64,000 bases of DNA from Welwitschia mirabilis (GCA_051453625.1 JBOZIK010000001.1:83155512-83219511); one strand, 5' to 3'. Counted from the stretch's first letter, positions 1 through 12,969 are shown. Made by a program: numbers and translations. Notes: generated from the letters alone by a model not told the origin.

Positions 1-579
1 AAAATTACATCACTTTAATGCATTTGGATAGAATTAATATATCTATATTACACACAAACATTATGAAATATTTGGAGCACATGCTAACATCATCATTTTT
101 ATGGGATATCTAACTAACCAAAAGTGCTATTAAGTTTATCCACTATATCATCATAATATCATTATTTCTTGTGATATCATCTTTTTAGAGACTTTAAGCA
201 GTAACTCTTAGATTGACCTTTTGAAGCTTTATTCTTCCTCTAACCTAGTAAACATCTTAGATGCTCAATATCCTATAGTTGAGGGGGGATATGTGGCCAC
301 CCTCTAGCTCCAGTTTCTTATATTAGTGTAAATTATTTAAAATTTATAAAATTTAAATAATTTTATGTTCTATGCATACTTAATCATGGTTTTTATAGCA
401 ATTTAGTAGGTTCTTTGACCAAAGAAGATAAAGCCATGAAAAGGTAACACTAAAGTACTTTGTTATAATCTACTCTTTAAGATGTTCATAATGATTAAAA
501 TAGTAAAATTAAAACTAAAAATGGATCACACACATCTCATGATGATAATGATAATGAGATCCACATAACTTTTAATGGT
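1..579. other. AT-rich sequence without a recognised gene
   Basis: I see no convincing coding frame on either strand. Because the copia polymerase remnant begins just downstream in the same orientation, this stretch may be the decayed integrase or spacer part of that copia element, but no integrase motif could be read. Confidence 0.3.
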
Positions 580-2100
580 GAACCTACCTCATTTAAAACT
601 ACAATTTAACAAGATCATTGAATAAAAGCCTTGGAAGAAAAATATGATTGTATTATTAAAAATGACATTTGAGAGTTGGTATATCTTCCATTAAAATACA
701 CTACATTATCTAAAAAATGAATTTTCCATAATGAATATAATGTGGATAACACACTTGAGCAATAGAAAAATTGACTTATTACTATAGATCTAAAACAAAA
801 GAAATGACTTAACTATAATAAAGTTTTTACTCTAGTAGAAAAATAGGCTATCATTAGAATAGTTATTATCTTAGTAGCACAAAAAGAATGGAAGCTTTAT
901 CAATTAGATATAAATACTTCCTTTATCTATGGATACTTAAAAAGAAGAAATATACATGATGTAACCAAAGGGTTTTATAGAAAAAAGGAAAGAATAGAAG
1001 GTATGTAGATTGATCAAGTCTTTTTAGGGACTAAAGTAAGCAGTAAGAGATTAGTACACCAAGCTTGAAAATTATTTAAATTTCATTGGATTTACATTAT
1101 ATGATTATTAAGATGTGGCTATCATATTATTCATCAAATATAATGGATAAAAATATGCATACATAATGATATATGTAGATTATACACTGATAAATAAAAA
1201 TGATGAAGAAGATGTTAAATGAACAAAAATTACATTAATTAAGACATTTATGATTTCTAATCTTAGATTATCTAGATTCTACTCAGGTGTAAAATTATTT
1301 AGAAAAAGAATGGAATATTATAAACATAAAAGAAATACATCAGAGATCTAGTCTAGAAATTTTAACTAGAAGATGTAAAATATGTGATAATGTATTTAGA
1401 GAAAAATGCCATGATATATACTGATAACAACTCAGAACTACAAATGAAAAAGAATATAAAAGTATATTAGGAAGTTTGATTTATGTATCCAACACCAGAC
1501 TAGACATGTCATATGTTATTGGTGTGTTGTCAAGATATCTTTATGTACCTAAGATTACTCATTTGAATGTGCAAATAGAGTACTAATTTATTTAAATGAA
1601 GATAAAATAGTTATATCTCACCTATAAAAAAAACTCTAATTTCATTCTTAAGGAATAATCTAATTCAAATTTTACTAGAAAAACTAATACCTTGTTATCA
1701 ACATTAATGTATATCATGTTCTTGGTAACATCTCCTCTATCTCGATGATAAAGCATCAGAGAACTATAGCATAATTTCCAACTAAAGCCAATTATATAGC
1801 TACTTCTAAATCATGTAGAAAAATCAATTGGCTAAAAAAAATTATTAAAAGTAATAAGCTTAAAATAGACTAAGGTAACATAGCTATTCAATGATAATTC
1901 TTCAATAATCTTCATAGCAAAGAATCTAGTGAATCATGACAAAAAGAAAACCTTCATGTTGGGATTCAAAAATTATAAAATCTATATAAAATAAAATTAT
2001 TACACCAGTATAGTATCTGATCTTAGAAAAAACAACAGATATTCTTCCTAAATCATTTAGTCAAGTAGGTTTTAGTATTTTTAATCCAAGATTGAATTAA
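580..2100 (+). pseudogene. Ty1/copia reverse transcriptase and RNase H remnant
   Basis: This is the polymerase part of a dead Ty1/copia retrotransposon, which once copied element RNA into DNA inside virus-like particles. Pieces appear in the family's order but in shifting frames: EPTSFK near 580, KNDTWELV-like sequence near 660, the RT core QLDINTSFIYGYLK at 901-942 followed by a KGF motif, TKLENYLNFIGF near 1040-1095, a degraded catalytic box IMIYVDYTL (normally YVDD) near 1164-1190, and QMKKNIK near 1440. RNase H follows with TKANYIATSKSC near 1779 and a C-terminal tail TDILPKSFSQVGFSIF near 2035-2085. Many stops and frameshifts make it non-functional. The identification as copia rather than gypsy rests on the RT-RNase H order and the SFSQVGF-type tail. 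Confidence 0.9.
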
Positions 2101-2279
2101 CAATGAGTTGAGTTAAACTCATTACCACTTGTGCATCATAGATTTCATTTGATTTGTAAGCCTTTGATTGAAGTAATGCCTAATCCTTATAGTATGGGAT
2201 GTGTAGTATAATTATGGCCTAGTACTACTAGATGTGTAGTACATATTTTTAGACTAGTATTATAGAATGTATAATGCAC
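2101..2279 (+). other. 3' flank of the copia polymerase, possibly LTR start
   Basis: Noncoding sequence with short repeats of the type GTAGTAC and GATGTGTAGTA. It directly follows the copia RNase H end, where a polypurine tract and 3' LTR would be expected, but neither boundary is clear. Bases 2275-2279 (TGCAC) are the left target-site duplication of the next element. Confidence 0.4.
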
Positions 2280-3343
2280 TATTATGCTACCAATTTGTGG
2301 TTATTTGATGTAGTTTTATGAGTTGTTTTGTAGGAATTTTACATATGTTTAGGTACAATTATGAGGATTTTGGAGATTCAATAGGAAATCTTAGAATTGT
2401 GTAATTCTTACTAGGATTTGATGTATTAAAGGCATATTTTGATGCATAGAGCTTTGGAAAAGAATTATTAACTAAAATTCTAAGTTTCTCCTTAAGAAAA
2501 TGATTAAATAAGACCATTGTCCCCTCCAGCATTCCCATGATAGGTAGGACGATGACACATTTGCATGCTAATGTGGATTATTGAGTTATCATTTTGAATT
2601 ATCTTTTGTAAAAAGCCATTATTCCCCTTGTCATCTAGAATGTCACTTAGAAGACACTGACATGTAACTAAATCTAACAGTGATCCTTAATCATTTCTTT
2701 TGTTTTTGAATTATAAATGAGTATGTCTTGCCATGCCTTCTGTTTGTCTTTTTCCTCTATATTTTCTGATAAGTAAATCTCCTTTTGAGTCTTCTTCTCA
2801 TCTTCATTTCACCAAAAATTCTCATGATAGGAGATTGAAGGATGAGAGATTCATTTCAAGTGTTATAGAAAGATGTTCCTTTAGTATAGGATTGTATATC
2901 CTCCATTGAAGCTTAGCTATTTTGTAACTAAGATTCTTATTACTTCTTAATATAAAAATATTGTTTATTTTCATATTTTTATGTTAGTTTCTTTGATAAC
3001 CCTTATAGTCTATGTTGCCCTTGTTCTAGTGATAATTTCTTAGGTGATATAGATTATTAAGTGTAGCCTTTATTAAGGCTAAAAGAAAGTAGTATTAGTT
3101 ATATTTTTCATTTCATCTAGATTAGTTGCATCTTGCATTTTACATTGTAATTCATTTTCTTACATTTTTATTTTATTTCTAGTTTCTATATTTGTTTTGT
3201 AAAGCAATCAGAGTCTCGTCTCATAGTCTTCAACAAGAATACAACATTTTAGATCTACTTCCACTTATAATAGTGTGTTGTTTTTTTTACAAATGATAGA
3301 AATCTTTTAAACTTAATCACTTGCACAAACATACATCATAACA
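2280..3343 (+). repeat. 5' LTR of element 1
   Basis: It is 1064 bp and pairs with 10094-11109. Shared landmarks are CCAATTTGTGGTTATTT near the start, the CTCATGATAGGAGATTGAAGG-type block (2820 versus 10620), GGTGATATAGATTATTAAG (3034 versus 10792) and TTGCACAAA at the end. It ends with CATCATAACA at 3343, immediately before the primer-binding site. Confidence 0.9.
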
Positions 3344-3346
3344 AAT

Positions 3347-3364
3347 TGGTACCATTATTGGGGA
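3347..3364 (+). other. Primer-binding site, tRNA-Asp type (element 1)
   Basis: TGGTACCATTATTGGGGA starts three bases after the 5' LTR. It matches the form of the Athila/Tat primer-binding site (TGGCGCCGTTGCCGGGGA) except for C-to-T and G-to-A changes. This supports both the LTR boundary and the lineage. Confidence 0.85.
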
Positions 3365-3829
3365 AGGCTATTGAGGAGTACAAGGATTGTCATCATTCAA
3401 GTGAGTATATCAGACCTCTATTTAATTATTTATCTATAGTAACATTGTATTTTTTTAGGAACTATAGGTTTTCTATGTGTAGTTTTGCATTTTTAATTTT
3501 TTAGATTTAGTTTTCTATAAAAGATAGTGGTCATCCTCTCTATCATCCCCATAATAGATAGGATGATAATTTGTAATTTTTATTCTTAGTTTTACTTTTT
3601 TATTTTTAATTTTTATAATCAATTAATTTCTATCATCTCTTGTATTGGTTGAATGACCAGATGGAAAAGAATCCTTTTTTTTTTAAGTTTTTCGCATTCT
3701 TTTTTAGTTTTTGTTCTATTTCTATTTTTCGGTTTCTATGTGTGTCATCCCTTCTGATATTTCCATGATAGTAAAGGTAAAATCTTTTTTTTTAAATATT
3801 ATTTTCTATTTGTAGGATGCTATAATATG

Positions 3830-5347
3830 GTTAATCTTAAGAAGAAATATTAGAGAGAAAGGCTTCTGAAAGAAAAGGACATTAAAGAAGGACTAATGGA
3901 TGTAGAAAATGAATCAGAAAAGCAATCTTCAGGTGCACTCAAACATCCTTCTAAATTTATTTCAGATTTTCTTTATGAAAATCCTATTAAAGGAGAAAAC
4001 AATTCACAATGTCAAGTACCTCTTGTAAGCAAAAACAAGTTTTAGAATCTTCTACCCCTAATGCAAATGTTATCCTGAGGGAATTGTTAGCCAATAAGAA
4101 ATGAGAGATTCCAACCCCTTTTAATCTAACCTCAGGAGATAACANNNNNNNNNNNNNNNNNNNNNNNNNNNNNNNNNNNNNNNNNNNNNNNNNNNNNNNN
4201 NNNNNNNNNNNNNNNNNNNNNNNNNNNNNNNNNNNNNNNNNNNNAAAACAAGTCAGAAAAGCAATCTCTGGGTGCATTCAATCCTCCTTTAGAATTTATT
4301 TTTTTTAAATCTAATTTTCTCAATGAAAACCCTATACAAGGAGAGAACTAATTCACAATGATAAGCACCTCCTATAAGTAAAAATAAGTTGTAGAATCTT
4401 TTAACCCTAATGCAAACCTCATCCTTAAAAAATTGTTAGCCAACAAGAAATAAGAGATTCCAACACCTATTGATGCCCCCATGAGATGACATTAAGCTTA
4501 AAAATTTGAATGCCTATCCAAAATTTTAGTGAAGAAGATGATAATAATTCCATTCAACACATAGCAGACATGGAATAATTATCCTCACCTCAGGAAATGG
4601 AAAGAAAAAAATCACTGATAAAAGACATATGATAATCTTTTCCATGATATTAAATGATAGAGTGAAAAATTGGATAAAACCCATACCCCACAAAATCTTG
4701 AAAACTTAGGAACAAATTTAGAAAAGCTTCTTTAAAAGATTCATGAGTGAAAAAACTGTGAGAAAATGAAAAAATGAGGTAACAAACTTTTAACAAAAAA
4801 TGAATGAAGATTAGGCCTCTACGTATAAGCATTTCTTCATAGCAACCCATTCTAATATGGTAGATGCTTTTTTATGAGAAGAACTAGTGACTTACTTTTA
4901 TAGGGAATTAGTGCCACACACAAAACTACTTATAGATTTCTCTTATGATGAAAATTTTATGAACTTTACCTTAGACAATGCTTAGATAAAATTAGAAGAA
5001 CTTGTGAAGGTTAGCTAAACTTAACCAACAATAAAAGAAAACTACACCATAGGCCAAATTATCAAAGATTTAAATGAGGTAAAACCAAAAAAGGTAGAAT
5101 CCAATCCTACAAACATCATGAAAAACTTTACAAAAACCTTGGAGATGTATGCTAAAATGATCTTAGATGCAAAATACACAACCAAAAGAAGTGTTGTACC
5201 AACTTGTGGCTTATGTGAGCATAATTATCATGTTACCATAAAATGTTCTCTTTTGCCAACATACAAAGAAAGACCACATAAAGAAGTTTGTACTTTTAAC
5301 CAATCTTCTCAAAAATTTGAAATTAAAATCAAATACAACCTAGGTTA
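3830..5347 (+). pseudogene. gag polyprotein remnant of element 1
   Basis: Gag forms the particle shell and binds element RNA. Capsid-like sequence is readable in broken frames around 4630-5000 (KSFFKRFMSEKTVRK, then ELVTYFYREL and FSYDENFMNFTLDNA). The clearest piece is an open frame at 5118-5347 that carries a retroviral zinc knuckle. Within that frame the CX2CX4HX4C residues are C30, C33, H38 and C43, in the string CGLCEHNYHVTIKC. Stops interrupt the rest. The N-terminal part is present twice across the gap at 4145-4244. The same knuckle sits at the same place in element 2. Confidence 0.85.
3908..4487 (+). repeat. Gap-flanking duplication 1 (3908-4144 and 4245-4487)
   Basis: The start of gag is present on both sides of a 100-N gap at 4145-4244. 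CAGAAAAGCAATC, TAGAATCTT and TTGTTAGCCAA occur in the same order in both copies. The copies differ at roughly one base in ten. The right copy begins exactly at the gap and the left copy ends exactly at it. Confidence 0.85.
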
Positions 5348-5399
5348 AACACTCATTTTCAAAATAATTCTTAAATTTTTAGAAACCAATTCAAAAATA

Positions 5400-6641
5400 C
5401 AAACTATCCATCATGTTCATGTAATTACGAACATCTAAATAATCCAATCATAAAACTTACAGATGAAATTAGAAGATATCTAAAGAAACAAATCCCAAAC
5501 TTGAAAACTTAATAAGCATCCCTCAACAAACAATATTAGCAAATAAAAGACCTCAAGAAATATTAGCTATACAACCTTTACCAAACCCAAATACATTAAG
5601 CAAAGATTCTAAGATTGTGAAAAAAGGGAATAAAAAACAAACCCTCCTCCAAATAAACCTTACCTTCCAAAATAAATTTAGAAATGATGAAGAAGAAGAG
5701 GAAGAGGACATTGAGATATTATAAGATTACAACTTCCCTTCTCTTGGTAAAAATAAAAGGAAAGATAATTTTCAATAAATCATCACTTTTCTTCACAGGC
5801 TTAACAATGATTCAACTTTTAATGAACATCTTAAAGCCTTGATGAAAACTGTGAGCATAAATTTACCCTTTTGGAAAGTTTTGCAATAAAATCTGAGGTA
5901 CTTAAAAGTTTTGAAGACTTAATAATAAGAAAACAAAAATAAGTCATCCCTAGCAAAGTCTTTATAGTACAATCCCTTACAAATTTAGTGTTACAAAAAT
6001 CACTCAAATTTAAAGATTCAGGAACATTTATAGTGAATTTTACTTTAGAGGAAAACAAAAAGATTAGAAAAACTTTAATAGATACTAAATCAAGTTTTAA
6101 CATTATGCCACTTCACATTTGTAAGAGACATGGTTTAGAGGATAGAATAGAGCCTACCACAGTTGTCTTATAATTAGTAGACACTTTAATTAAGAAATCA
6201 TTAGATATCATTAAAGCTTTTGCAATTTAAATTGAAGAGGATTGCTACCCTATAAATGTGATTATCATAGAAGTTGAGCATAATAGGGGATATCCTTTAC
6301 TTATAAGAAGAGCCTTTTATGCAACAACCCACTACATCATTGACACAAACGCAGGAACAATGAAATATCATTTTGGAAATAGAACATTTATAATTAGAGT
6401 CTTTAATGTAGATAATAAAGATCTAGGTGATGATGAAATTAACTTAGAAGATAACATTAAACCCAATTTATTTTTACAACATTACCTATCTAAAGAAAGA
6501 GAGATGAAATCAAATAAGCATCTTCTTTGTGATGATCAATTTAAGAATGAAGAAGATATACAACCTTTAGAGTGCAAGGAAATCCAAATTTTTAAAAAAT
6601 ATTATGAGAGAGATTATCCATTACATAAGCCAAAAATTTAA
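5400..6641 (+). pseudogene. Aspartyl protease remnant of element 1
   Basis: This is the gypsy-type aspartyl protease, which cuts the polyprotein. Two open pieces, about 5988-6173 and 6258-6641, belong to one domain separated by a TAA at 6171-6173. The active-site region reads LIDTKSSFNIMPLHI, where the family has D-x-G-A-S; the D is kept and the G is replaced. The second family block reads YPLLIRRAFYATTHYIID, where the family has PLLLGRPFLAT. After the protease the frame runs into an acidic tail and stops at 6641 without entering reverse transcriptase. Confidence 0.85.
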
Positions 6642-9600
6642 AAAAAATTAAATTTGAATGTTAAAAATGTTTTTAATGGACTTAAATATAATTTTCTTTT
6701 TAATATTCAAAATAAAACTCTTATGATAATTGAAAATATTTTATCTGAGTTACCATTTCTCTTCCTTTTAACTTTCAAAATTTGTGCTTTAATGTGGTGT
6801 TATACAGTTCTCTTCCTTACTATTCTCTTCATCCAATTGCTTTTACTTAAAAATAATTTTAAATCTCTTATGTTTTATTAATTGGTTAATTTTTTATTTG
6901 AACCTTATTTCTCTAAAACTCTTCAGACTAAAATATATCTTTAATTTTTCATTCTTTCTTTTTAATAAAAGTGTGCTTTAGATTTAGGAATTAAATAAAA
7001 TTTGCTTGCCTTGCTATTTTCTTTTTATCTTTCTATTTTGATAGTTCCTGATTTCATTTTCTATTTTTAATTTTTATATTTGTTTTAGTTTGTGCTTCCA
7101 TTTTCTATTTTAATAAGTTGTTATCCCCTTTGTCATCTTTAGAATAAGGTGAATGATAGACAGATTTACTAATTTTTCATCTTTCTAATATTTTTTTGGT
7201 ATTTTTTTGATAATTTTCTGTTTTTTTATTTTCATTATCCTCTCTGTCATTTGAAGGATGATCAAGATGACAATCAATAAAATTACCATTGTTGCTTTCT
7301 ATTATTTTACAAAAATACATTTTTATGGCTTTGTTGAGATTTCTGACTTGATTGCTTGAGAATTTCAAGAAGTGAATAGGCAAAATTTGAAATTTCATAA
7401 GCAAATCATCTAAATTTTCTCTTAGTTTTTTTCTTTAAAAGTTGTTATGGCATTACTTGATTATTTTTTAAACTTGACCTATGTATTTATCTTCATGACT
7501 ATCTTTGAACATTTTGGTGATAAGATTGGATTCATCCAATCTTAGAACATCTACACATCCATAAACTTCAACTTGAAGGAATATGCTTATTTTTCTTAAT
7601 GGTGAAAAGGTATTAGATTATTTAAGAATGTTCTTTTCTATCTTTATCTTACAACTTTTACCTTTTTCTTTTAGAATGTTTGGTCATGTGGAATGTGTCT
7701 TTTAATTTTTTCGAAAAAAAAAAAAGAAAGATAGATAGATNNNNNNNNNNNNNNNNNNNNNNNNNNNNNNNNNNNNNNNNNNNNNNNNNNNNNNNNNNNN
7801 NNNNNNNNNNNNNNNNNNNNNNNNNNNNNNNNNNNNNNNNTAATTTGAATTTGGATGAAAATGTTTTAATGTACTTGAAGATAATTGGCTTTGTGATAAT
7901 CAAAATAAAACTCTTACATTCAATAAAAATCTTTTACTAATTACCATTTCTCTCCCCTCTGACTTTCAAAATTTGTGCTTCAATGTGGTATCATAGAGTT
8001 CTCTTCATTACTCATCTCTTCATCAAATTAATTTTACATGGAAATAATTAAAAATCTCTTATGTTTTATTAATTGGTAAATTTTTGGTTTGGACCTTAGT
8101 TCTCTAAAAATATTAAGACCAAAATAGTTCCTTAATTTTTCTCCTTTCATTTCAATAAAAGTGTGCTTTAGGTTTAGGAATTGAATAAAATTTACTTGCC
8201 TTGTTATTTTCTTTTTTGATAGTCTTTTATTTCATTTTCTTTCTTTAGTTTTTGTTGCTATTTGTAGTTTCTATTTTTTGTTTCTATAATAATAATCTAT
8301 CATCTCCTCTATTATCCCCATGATAAAGTAAACGATAGTTACTCTTGTTAATTTTTCAGCTTTCTAATAAGTTTCTTTGTTTTCTAATAATTTTTAATTT
8401 TTGCCTCTATTATTCTATCTATCGTTTGGATGACGAGAAGGATGATAGTTAATAAAATCATCATTTTTATTTTTTTGTTATTTTAAAAAATACATTTTCA
8501 TGACTATTAAAATTTTTGACTTGACTACTTAAAGATTGCAAGAAGTAAATGGATAAAATTTGGAATTTCATAGGCAAACCATCCAAATTTTATCCTTTCC
8601 TTTAAATGTTATTATATCATTACTTGATCATTTTTCAAACTTGACTTATGTATTTATCTTTATGACTAGTCTTATAACTTAATAAATTTAGTGGTAAGAT
8701 TGGATTCACCTAATCTTAGGATACTTATATATCTATAAACTTCAATTAGAAGGAAGATGCTTATTTTTCTTAATGGTAAAAATATCTTAGATTATTTAAG
8801 AGTTTTCTTTTCTATCTTTATCTTATGACTTTTACCTTTGTCTTTTGAAATGTTTGGTTATGTGAAATATGTCTCTAAAGTTTTTAAGTTCAAAAAAAAA
8901 AGAGGATAAATAAGGCCATGATATTTTATTTGTCATATTTTAAAAACATGGTCACCATGATGTCCTACTGCAAGTACACTGGGGTAAATGCTTCCAAGAG
9001 GAGCCTTTGATAGTGTAATATGGTAGTTGTAGGAACTTCATTGGGAGGTTAGTTAGTTATGCTTGACGGGTCCTTACTTCTATGATGGTGGATGTACTTC
9101 CCTCATTATGGATAATCTAGTTGTACTAAAAAATTTAAGGCTATAAATCAAAGGTGTTTTAAGTATCATTAGAGACATTGCTTATTTCTTAAACACTTAG
9201 TCTTTTCACATGTTTATTTTAGTTCTTGTGATTTGGGTGTTTGTTTTGAGATGATGGTAGGTAAGTTCATTTTTAAGCAATTCTTTAGTCTAATCATTTA
9301 TTTTATTTTTAACATCATCATAACCACTACATTATAAAATGGAATTTTTCATATATTAAGTCATGAATTTTTATATCAAGTGATATTACAATTTCTTTCA
9401 TGGGAATCCACAAGGTTAAAATATTAGATAGGTGATCTATCTTTTGTTTACATTATGTTATGTCCATTCTTTTTGTTTTTTTTTAATGGTTTGATTAGTT
9501 ATTTCAAAGTCATTACTATATTTTCTTATCATTATGTTTTGGTTTTCAATAAAAATAAATTTATTGATTAGTTAAGTTTTCTTAATAAATTTTATTTTTG

Positions 9601-10080
9601 GTGTTGTAAGCACTACTCTTAATTGTTTTTATGATGAAACATTTTTTTAATTATCCATTCTTTTTCTTTAATTATTAAAATATTTCATAGATCTATATTT
9701 TTTTTTTCAAATTTGACATTACTTAGCTTTGCACTTCATTTTATAATGTTATCCTCTTTTAGGTGCATTCTCACTGTCGTATAATTTCTATGCTTTATTT
9801 TCCAATATAGGACATATTGCATTTTCTTTTTTTTTTTTTTTGGTTGGGGCGTCAGAGACCCATTTTTATGGCTCATTTTCAAAAAATTTTAAAGTTAATT
9901 TGGATATCTCATGAGATAAAATTTTCAAAATATTTATACCCATTATGCATTACTTGTTATTTACCCATGTGATTGTGTTTTATGAGCTAGTTTTATAAAT
10001 TCTAGATTTATCTTTAAAAAAATAAATTAGCTCACAATTATGGTTTTTCATCTAGTTTTTGTTAGGGACTAATTAAGACT
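6642..10080 (+). other. Long noncoding 3' region of element 1
   Basis: T-rich sequence without a readable domain occupies the place where reverse transcriptase, RNase H and integrase should be. Part of it (6649-7740) is repeated after the gap as 7841-8910. The segment around 8910-9120 aligns by eye with the 3' noncoding part of element 2 (near 33170-33370 and 36030-36220), so this is a normal 3' untranslated block of the family. Short dyads of the form TCATC...GATGA recur here near 7130, 7245, 8300 and 8412. Confidence 0.6.
6649..8910 (+). repeat. Gap-flanking duplication 2 (6649-7740 and 7841-8910)
   Basis: About 1.1 kb lies on both sides of the 100-N gap at 7741-7840. Shared strings include CAAAATTTGTGCTT, AAAAGTGTGCTTTAG and GATTGGATTCA. 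Eyeball divergence is roughly 10 to 15 percent. Confidence 0.85.
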
Positions 10081-10093
10081 AAGTGAGAGGCTA
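10069..10093 (+). other. Polypurine tract region of element 1
   Basis: AAGTGAGAGG at 10081-10090 precedes the 3' LTR start at 10094. The upstream sequence TTAGGGACTAATTAAGACTA is conserved, on the opposite strand, next to the LTR of element 4 at 37458-37490. This supports its role as the plus-strand primer site. Confidence 0.7.
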
Positions 10094-11109
10094 TGTTGTG
10101 TTGCCAATTTGTGGTTATTTAATGGGGTCTTATAAGTTGTTTTATGTGAATTTTACACAAGTTTAGGTGTAATTCTAAGGATTTTGAATATTTAATAGAA
10201 AATCTCAGAAATGTGTGATTCTTACCAAGATTTGATGTATTAAAGGCACATTCTAATGTACAGAGCTTTGGAGAAGGATTAATGATAAAAATTCTAAGTT
10301 TCTCATCAAGAAAATGATTAAATATTACTGTCATTCTCTCCATCATCCCAACAATAAGCAAGATAATGACACATTTTCATGCTAACATGGATAAATAAGT
10401 CATCATTTTAAATCATCCTTTGTAAAGAGTTGTCATTCCACTGATTATCCAGAAGATAGTCTGGACAACACTGATATGTCAACTTTGATAGTAACCCTTG
10501 GACATTTTTTCTATTTTTATGAATGTGCCTTACTGTACCATCTATTTATCTTTTTCTGTTGTATTTTCCTATAAATAAGTCCTCCTTTAACTTTCCTTCT
10601 CATCTTTATTGCATCAAAAATTCTCGTGACAGGAGATTAAAGGATAAGATATCCATATTGAGTGTTGTAGAAAGACATTCCTTTGGTGGAGGGCTATGTA
10701 TCCTTCATTAAATCTCAACTATTTTGTAACCTAGATTCTTATTACTTCTTAGTATAAAAACCTTATTTATTTTCATAATGACAATTTTTTGGGTGATATA
10801 GATTATTAAGGGTAGCCTTTGTTTAAGGCTGAAAGCAAGTAGTATTAGTTCATTTTGCATTTCTTTTAGATTAGTTGCACTTTCATTTGCATTACATTTC
10901 TTTATTTTCCTATATTGTTATTTATTTCTAGTTCCTATTCCATTTTGGAAAGCAACCTAGGTCTCCTCTCATAGTATTCAATGTGAATGCGACATTTTGG
11001 ATCTGCTCCCACTCATACTAGTATGTTATATTGTGTAAGTTATTTATTTATTTTATGATTAATAGAATCTTTTCAAACTTAAGAACTTGCACAAATACAC
11101 ACCATAATA
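10094..11109 (+). repeat. 3' LTR of element 1
   Basis: It is 1016 bp and starts TGTTGTGTTGCC, against TATTATGCTACC in the 5' LTR. It ends CACACCATAATA and is followed by the TGCAC duplication at 11110-11114. Divergence from the 5' LTR is visibly more than 10 percent and mostly transitions, so the insertion is old. Confidence 0.9.
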
Positions 11110-11114
11110 TGCAC

Positions 11115-11716
11115 ATAATAAGTGCATCTACTATAGAATATATAGTAATAAATGAACTACTTCTTTTAAGAAGTAGCTTTCTTATATGACAACTCCTTTC
11201 TTAATGTTTTATTGTAGGCCACATTCCTAAGGTTTTTTCTTGAACACTCTACTTTTCCATTGGAACAGAGTGTATTCTCACAGTAAGGGGGAATTTACTA
11301 AAGCTTGTACACACCATGGTTTAATGCCTAGACATGCATAAAAATCCTAGTGGTCTACTTTGATATATAAGCGAGATCTTTGTAAAATAATAAGATGAGA
11401 AGAAATAAAAATTTAGTTTTGAGAAATCTTATTCTAATCTTAGAACTTTTATTTCTCAGCAACAAGTAAATATAGTCCTACCCAAAACCAAGAATAATAA
11501 ATGAGTAGAATTACTCTACCATGACTTTTATATTCTTGAGATGTATAAGATCACTTGATTTATAGCATACTTATTGTTTTATTCATTGGAATTGAAGAAT
11601 TTGTCTTATTATCCCACATGTCAATTTTAAAATTTATGCATTTATTCTTTTGATGTATGTCTTAGATGACTTAAAATTACTTATAAACCTATGAAAGATT
11701 AAAAAAAAGAAGCTAA
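11115..11716. other. Spacer between elements 1 and 2
   Basis: No coding sequence is seen. It contains a purine-rich AGTAAGGGGGAATTTAC stretch near 11282. Because element 1 is inserted at 2279/11110, this stretch is the direct continuation of the copia flank and could hold more of that element's LTR. I could not show this. Confidence 0.35.
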
Positions 11717-12966
11717 TTTATGCTACCCAATTATGTGTATTTAATAGGGTATTTTAAATAGTTTTATATGGCATTAGATAGGTTTATGCTAAGTTTTGAC
11801 AATAATGAAGAGCTAAGGTAAATATTAAAAAAAACATGTAATCTTTATTACATTTGATAATAATTCAAGATAAAAAATAACTCCTATTTAAAGTAGCAAC
11901 CTTTTAATCAAAGATATTAACTTAATACAATAAATACCTTTACAAAGCCCATCATTCACCTTATTATCTAGATGACCATATAGATGATTGAAAAAACATA
12001 TGCTAAGGAGAATACTTACTAAACTAATTTGGTAGTTGATGTGGATCATGTATTGATATGGTATTGCCTCCTATGATGTTCAAATGAATAGCAGGATGAC
12101 ATTTAAAATAATACCTCATAAAACATCATCAAACCTTCACTATGTATTTTATGCCTTCTTGCATGGCTATTAGGGTTTTACTGCATCTATTAGTTTTTTC
12201 TATATCTAGAGCCTTTGTTTGTAATAAATACCTTCTTTGTCCTTGACTCTAACTTTATCTTCTTTGATATTAAAAATTCTTATGATAGGATATTGAAGGG
12301 TAGAAGATCCGTCCCTTGTTATTATATAAAATATATTCCTTGGTGTTGGGTTATGTATTCTTTATTGAGGTCCTACTACATTTTAACATAAATGTTGGTT
12401 ATACTTAATAAAAACTTTATTTTTTTCCATATTATTTTTATGTACATCTCATGTATAGTTTATGTTTCTTATGATTTCTTGATAGCTTCATATATGATAT
12501 AAATCATAACGGCAACTTTTATTAAGATTAATATTATTAATTTAGATGCATTACATTACATTTTCTAGATTAACTTTGCATCGCTGTCATATTCTGTTTG
12601 ATGCACCTAGTAGTTTAGGTCGTTCTTAATATGGTGATAACTCTTCTTAATTGATCTAGATTAGATAAATCCAATCTGTATGACAAGTTTATTTGGGAAT
12701 TAAATAAATGTTGCAACTAAAATAGAACTTACATTTCATTTGAATAGTATATTACTTTGTATTATTATCTTTTTCTAATTAGATATTATATAACTATTTC
12801 TTTTTGAAATAATTTCTCTTTCTTCTCATATGTTCATTTAATAGGATTATAAAATTTGGCTTACTTCCATCTATATTAGTGTATTATTTTTTTGTAATAT
12901 ATATATTTTTGTGATTTTCAAAATTTATTTAAGGATATAAAATTTGTACAAATATGCACTACAACA
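11717..12966 (+). repeat. 5' LTR of element 2
   Basis: It starts at or a few bases before TGCTACCCAATT (11721) and ends ATGCACTACAACA at 12966. It shares blocks with the LTR of element 4 (TTAGATAGGTTTATGCTAA at 11771-11789, matching the reverse complement near 37390) and, more weakly, with element 1. Elements 2 and 4 therefore belong to one subfamily. Confidence 0.8.
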
Positions 12967-12969
12967 TCC

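Larger units (their letters stand above)
2280..11109 (+). mobile_element. Athila/Tat-like Ty3/gypsy retrotransposon, element 1, polymerase-less
   Basis: This is a complete-ended LTR retrotransposon. Two LTRs in direct orientation (2280-3343 and 10094-11109) flank a tRNA-Asp-like primer-binding site, gag, protease and a long noncoding 3' region. TGCAC at 2275-2279 is repeated at 11110-11114 as a 5-bp target-site duplication. Between the protease end (about 6640) and the 3' LTR I find no reverse transcriptase, RNase H or integrase motifs, although these are easy to read in elements 2 and 4. The element is therefore an internal-deletion derivative that would have needed polymerase from relatives. 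The LTRs begin TA/TG and end CA/TA, with one terminal base decayed in each. Two assembly gaps with duplicated flanks (4145-4244 and 7741-7840) inflate its length. Confidence 0.9.

Noticed and set aside
2820-3130. CRISPR-like or bacterial features
   Set aside because: No spacer-repeat array exists. The repeats are LTR sequence, and introns, PBS types and CACTA ends show a plant nuclear genome.
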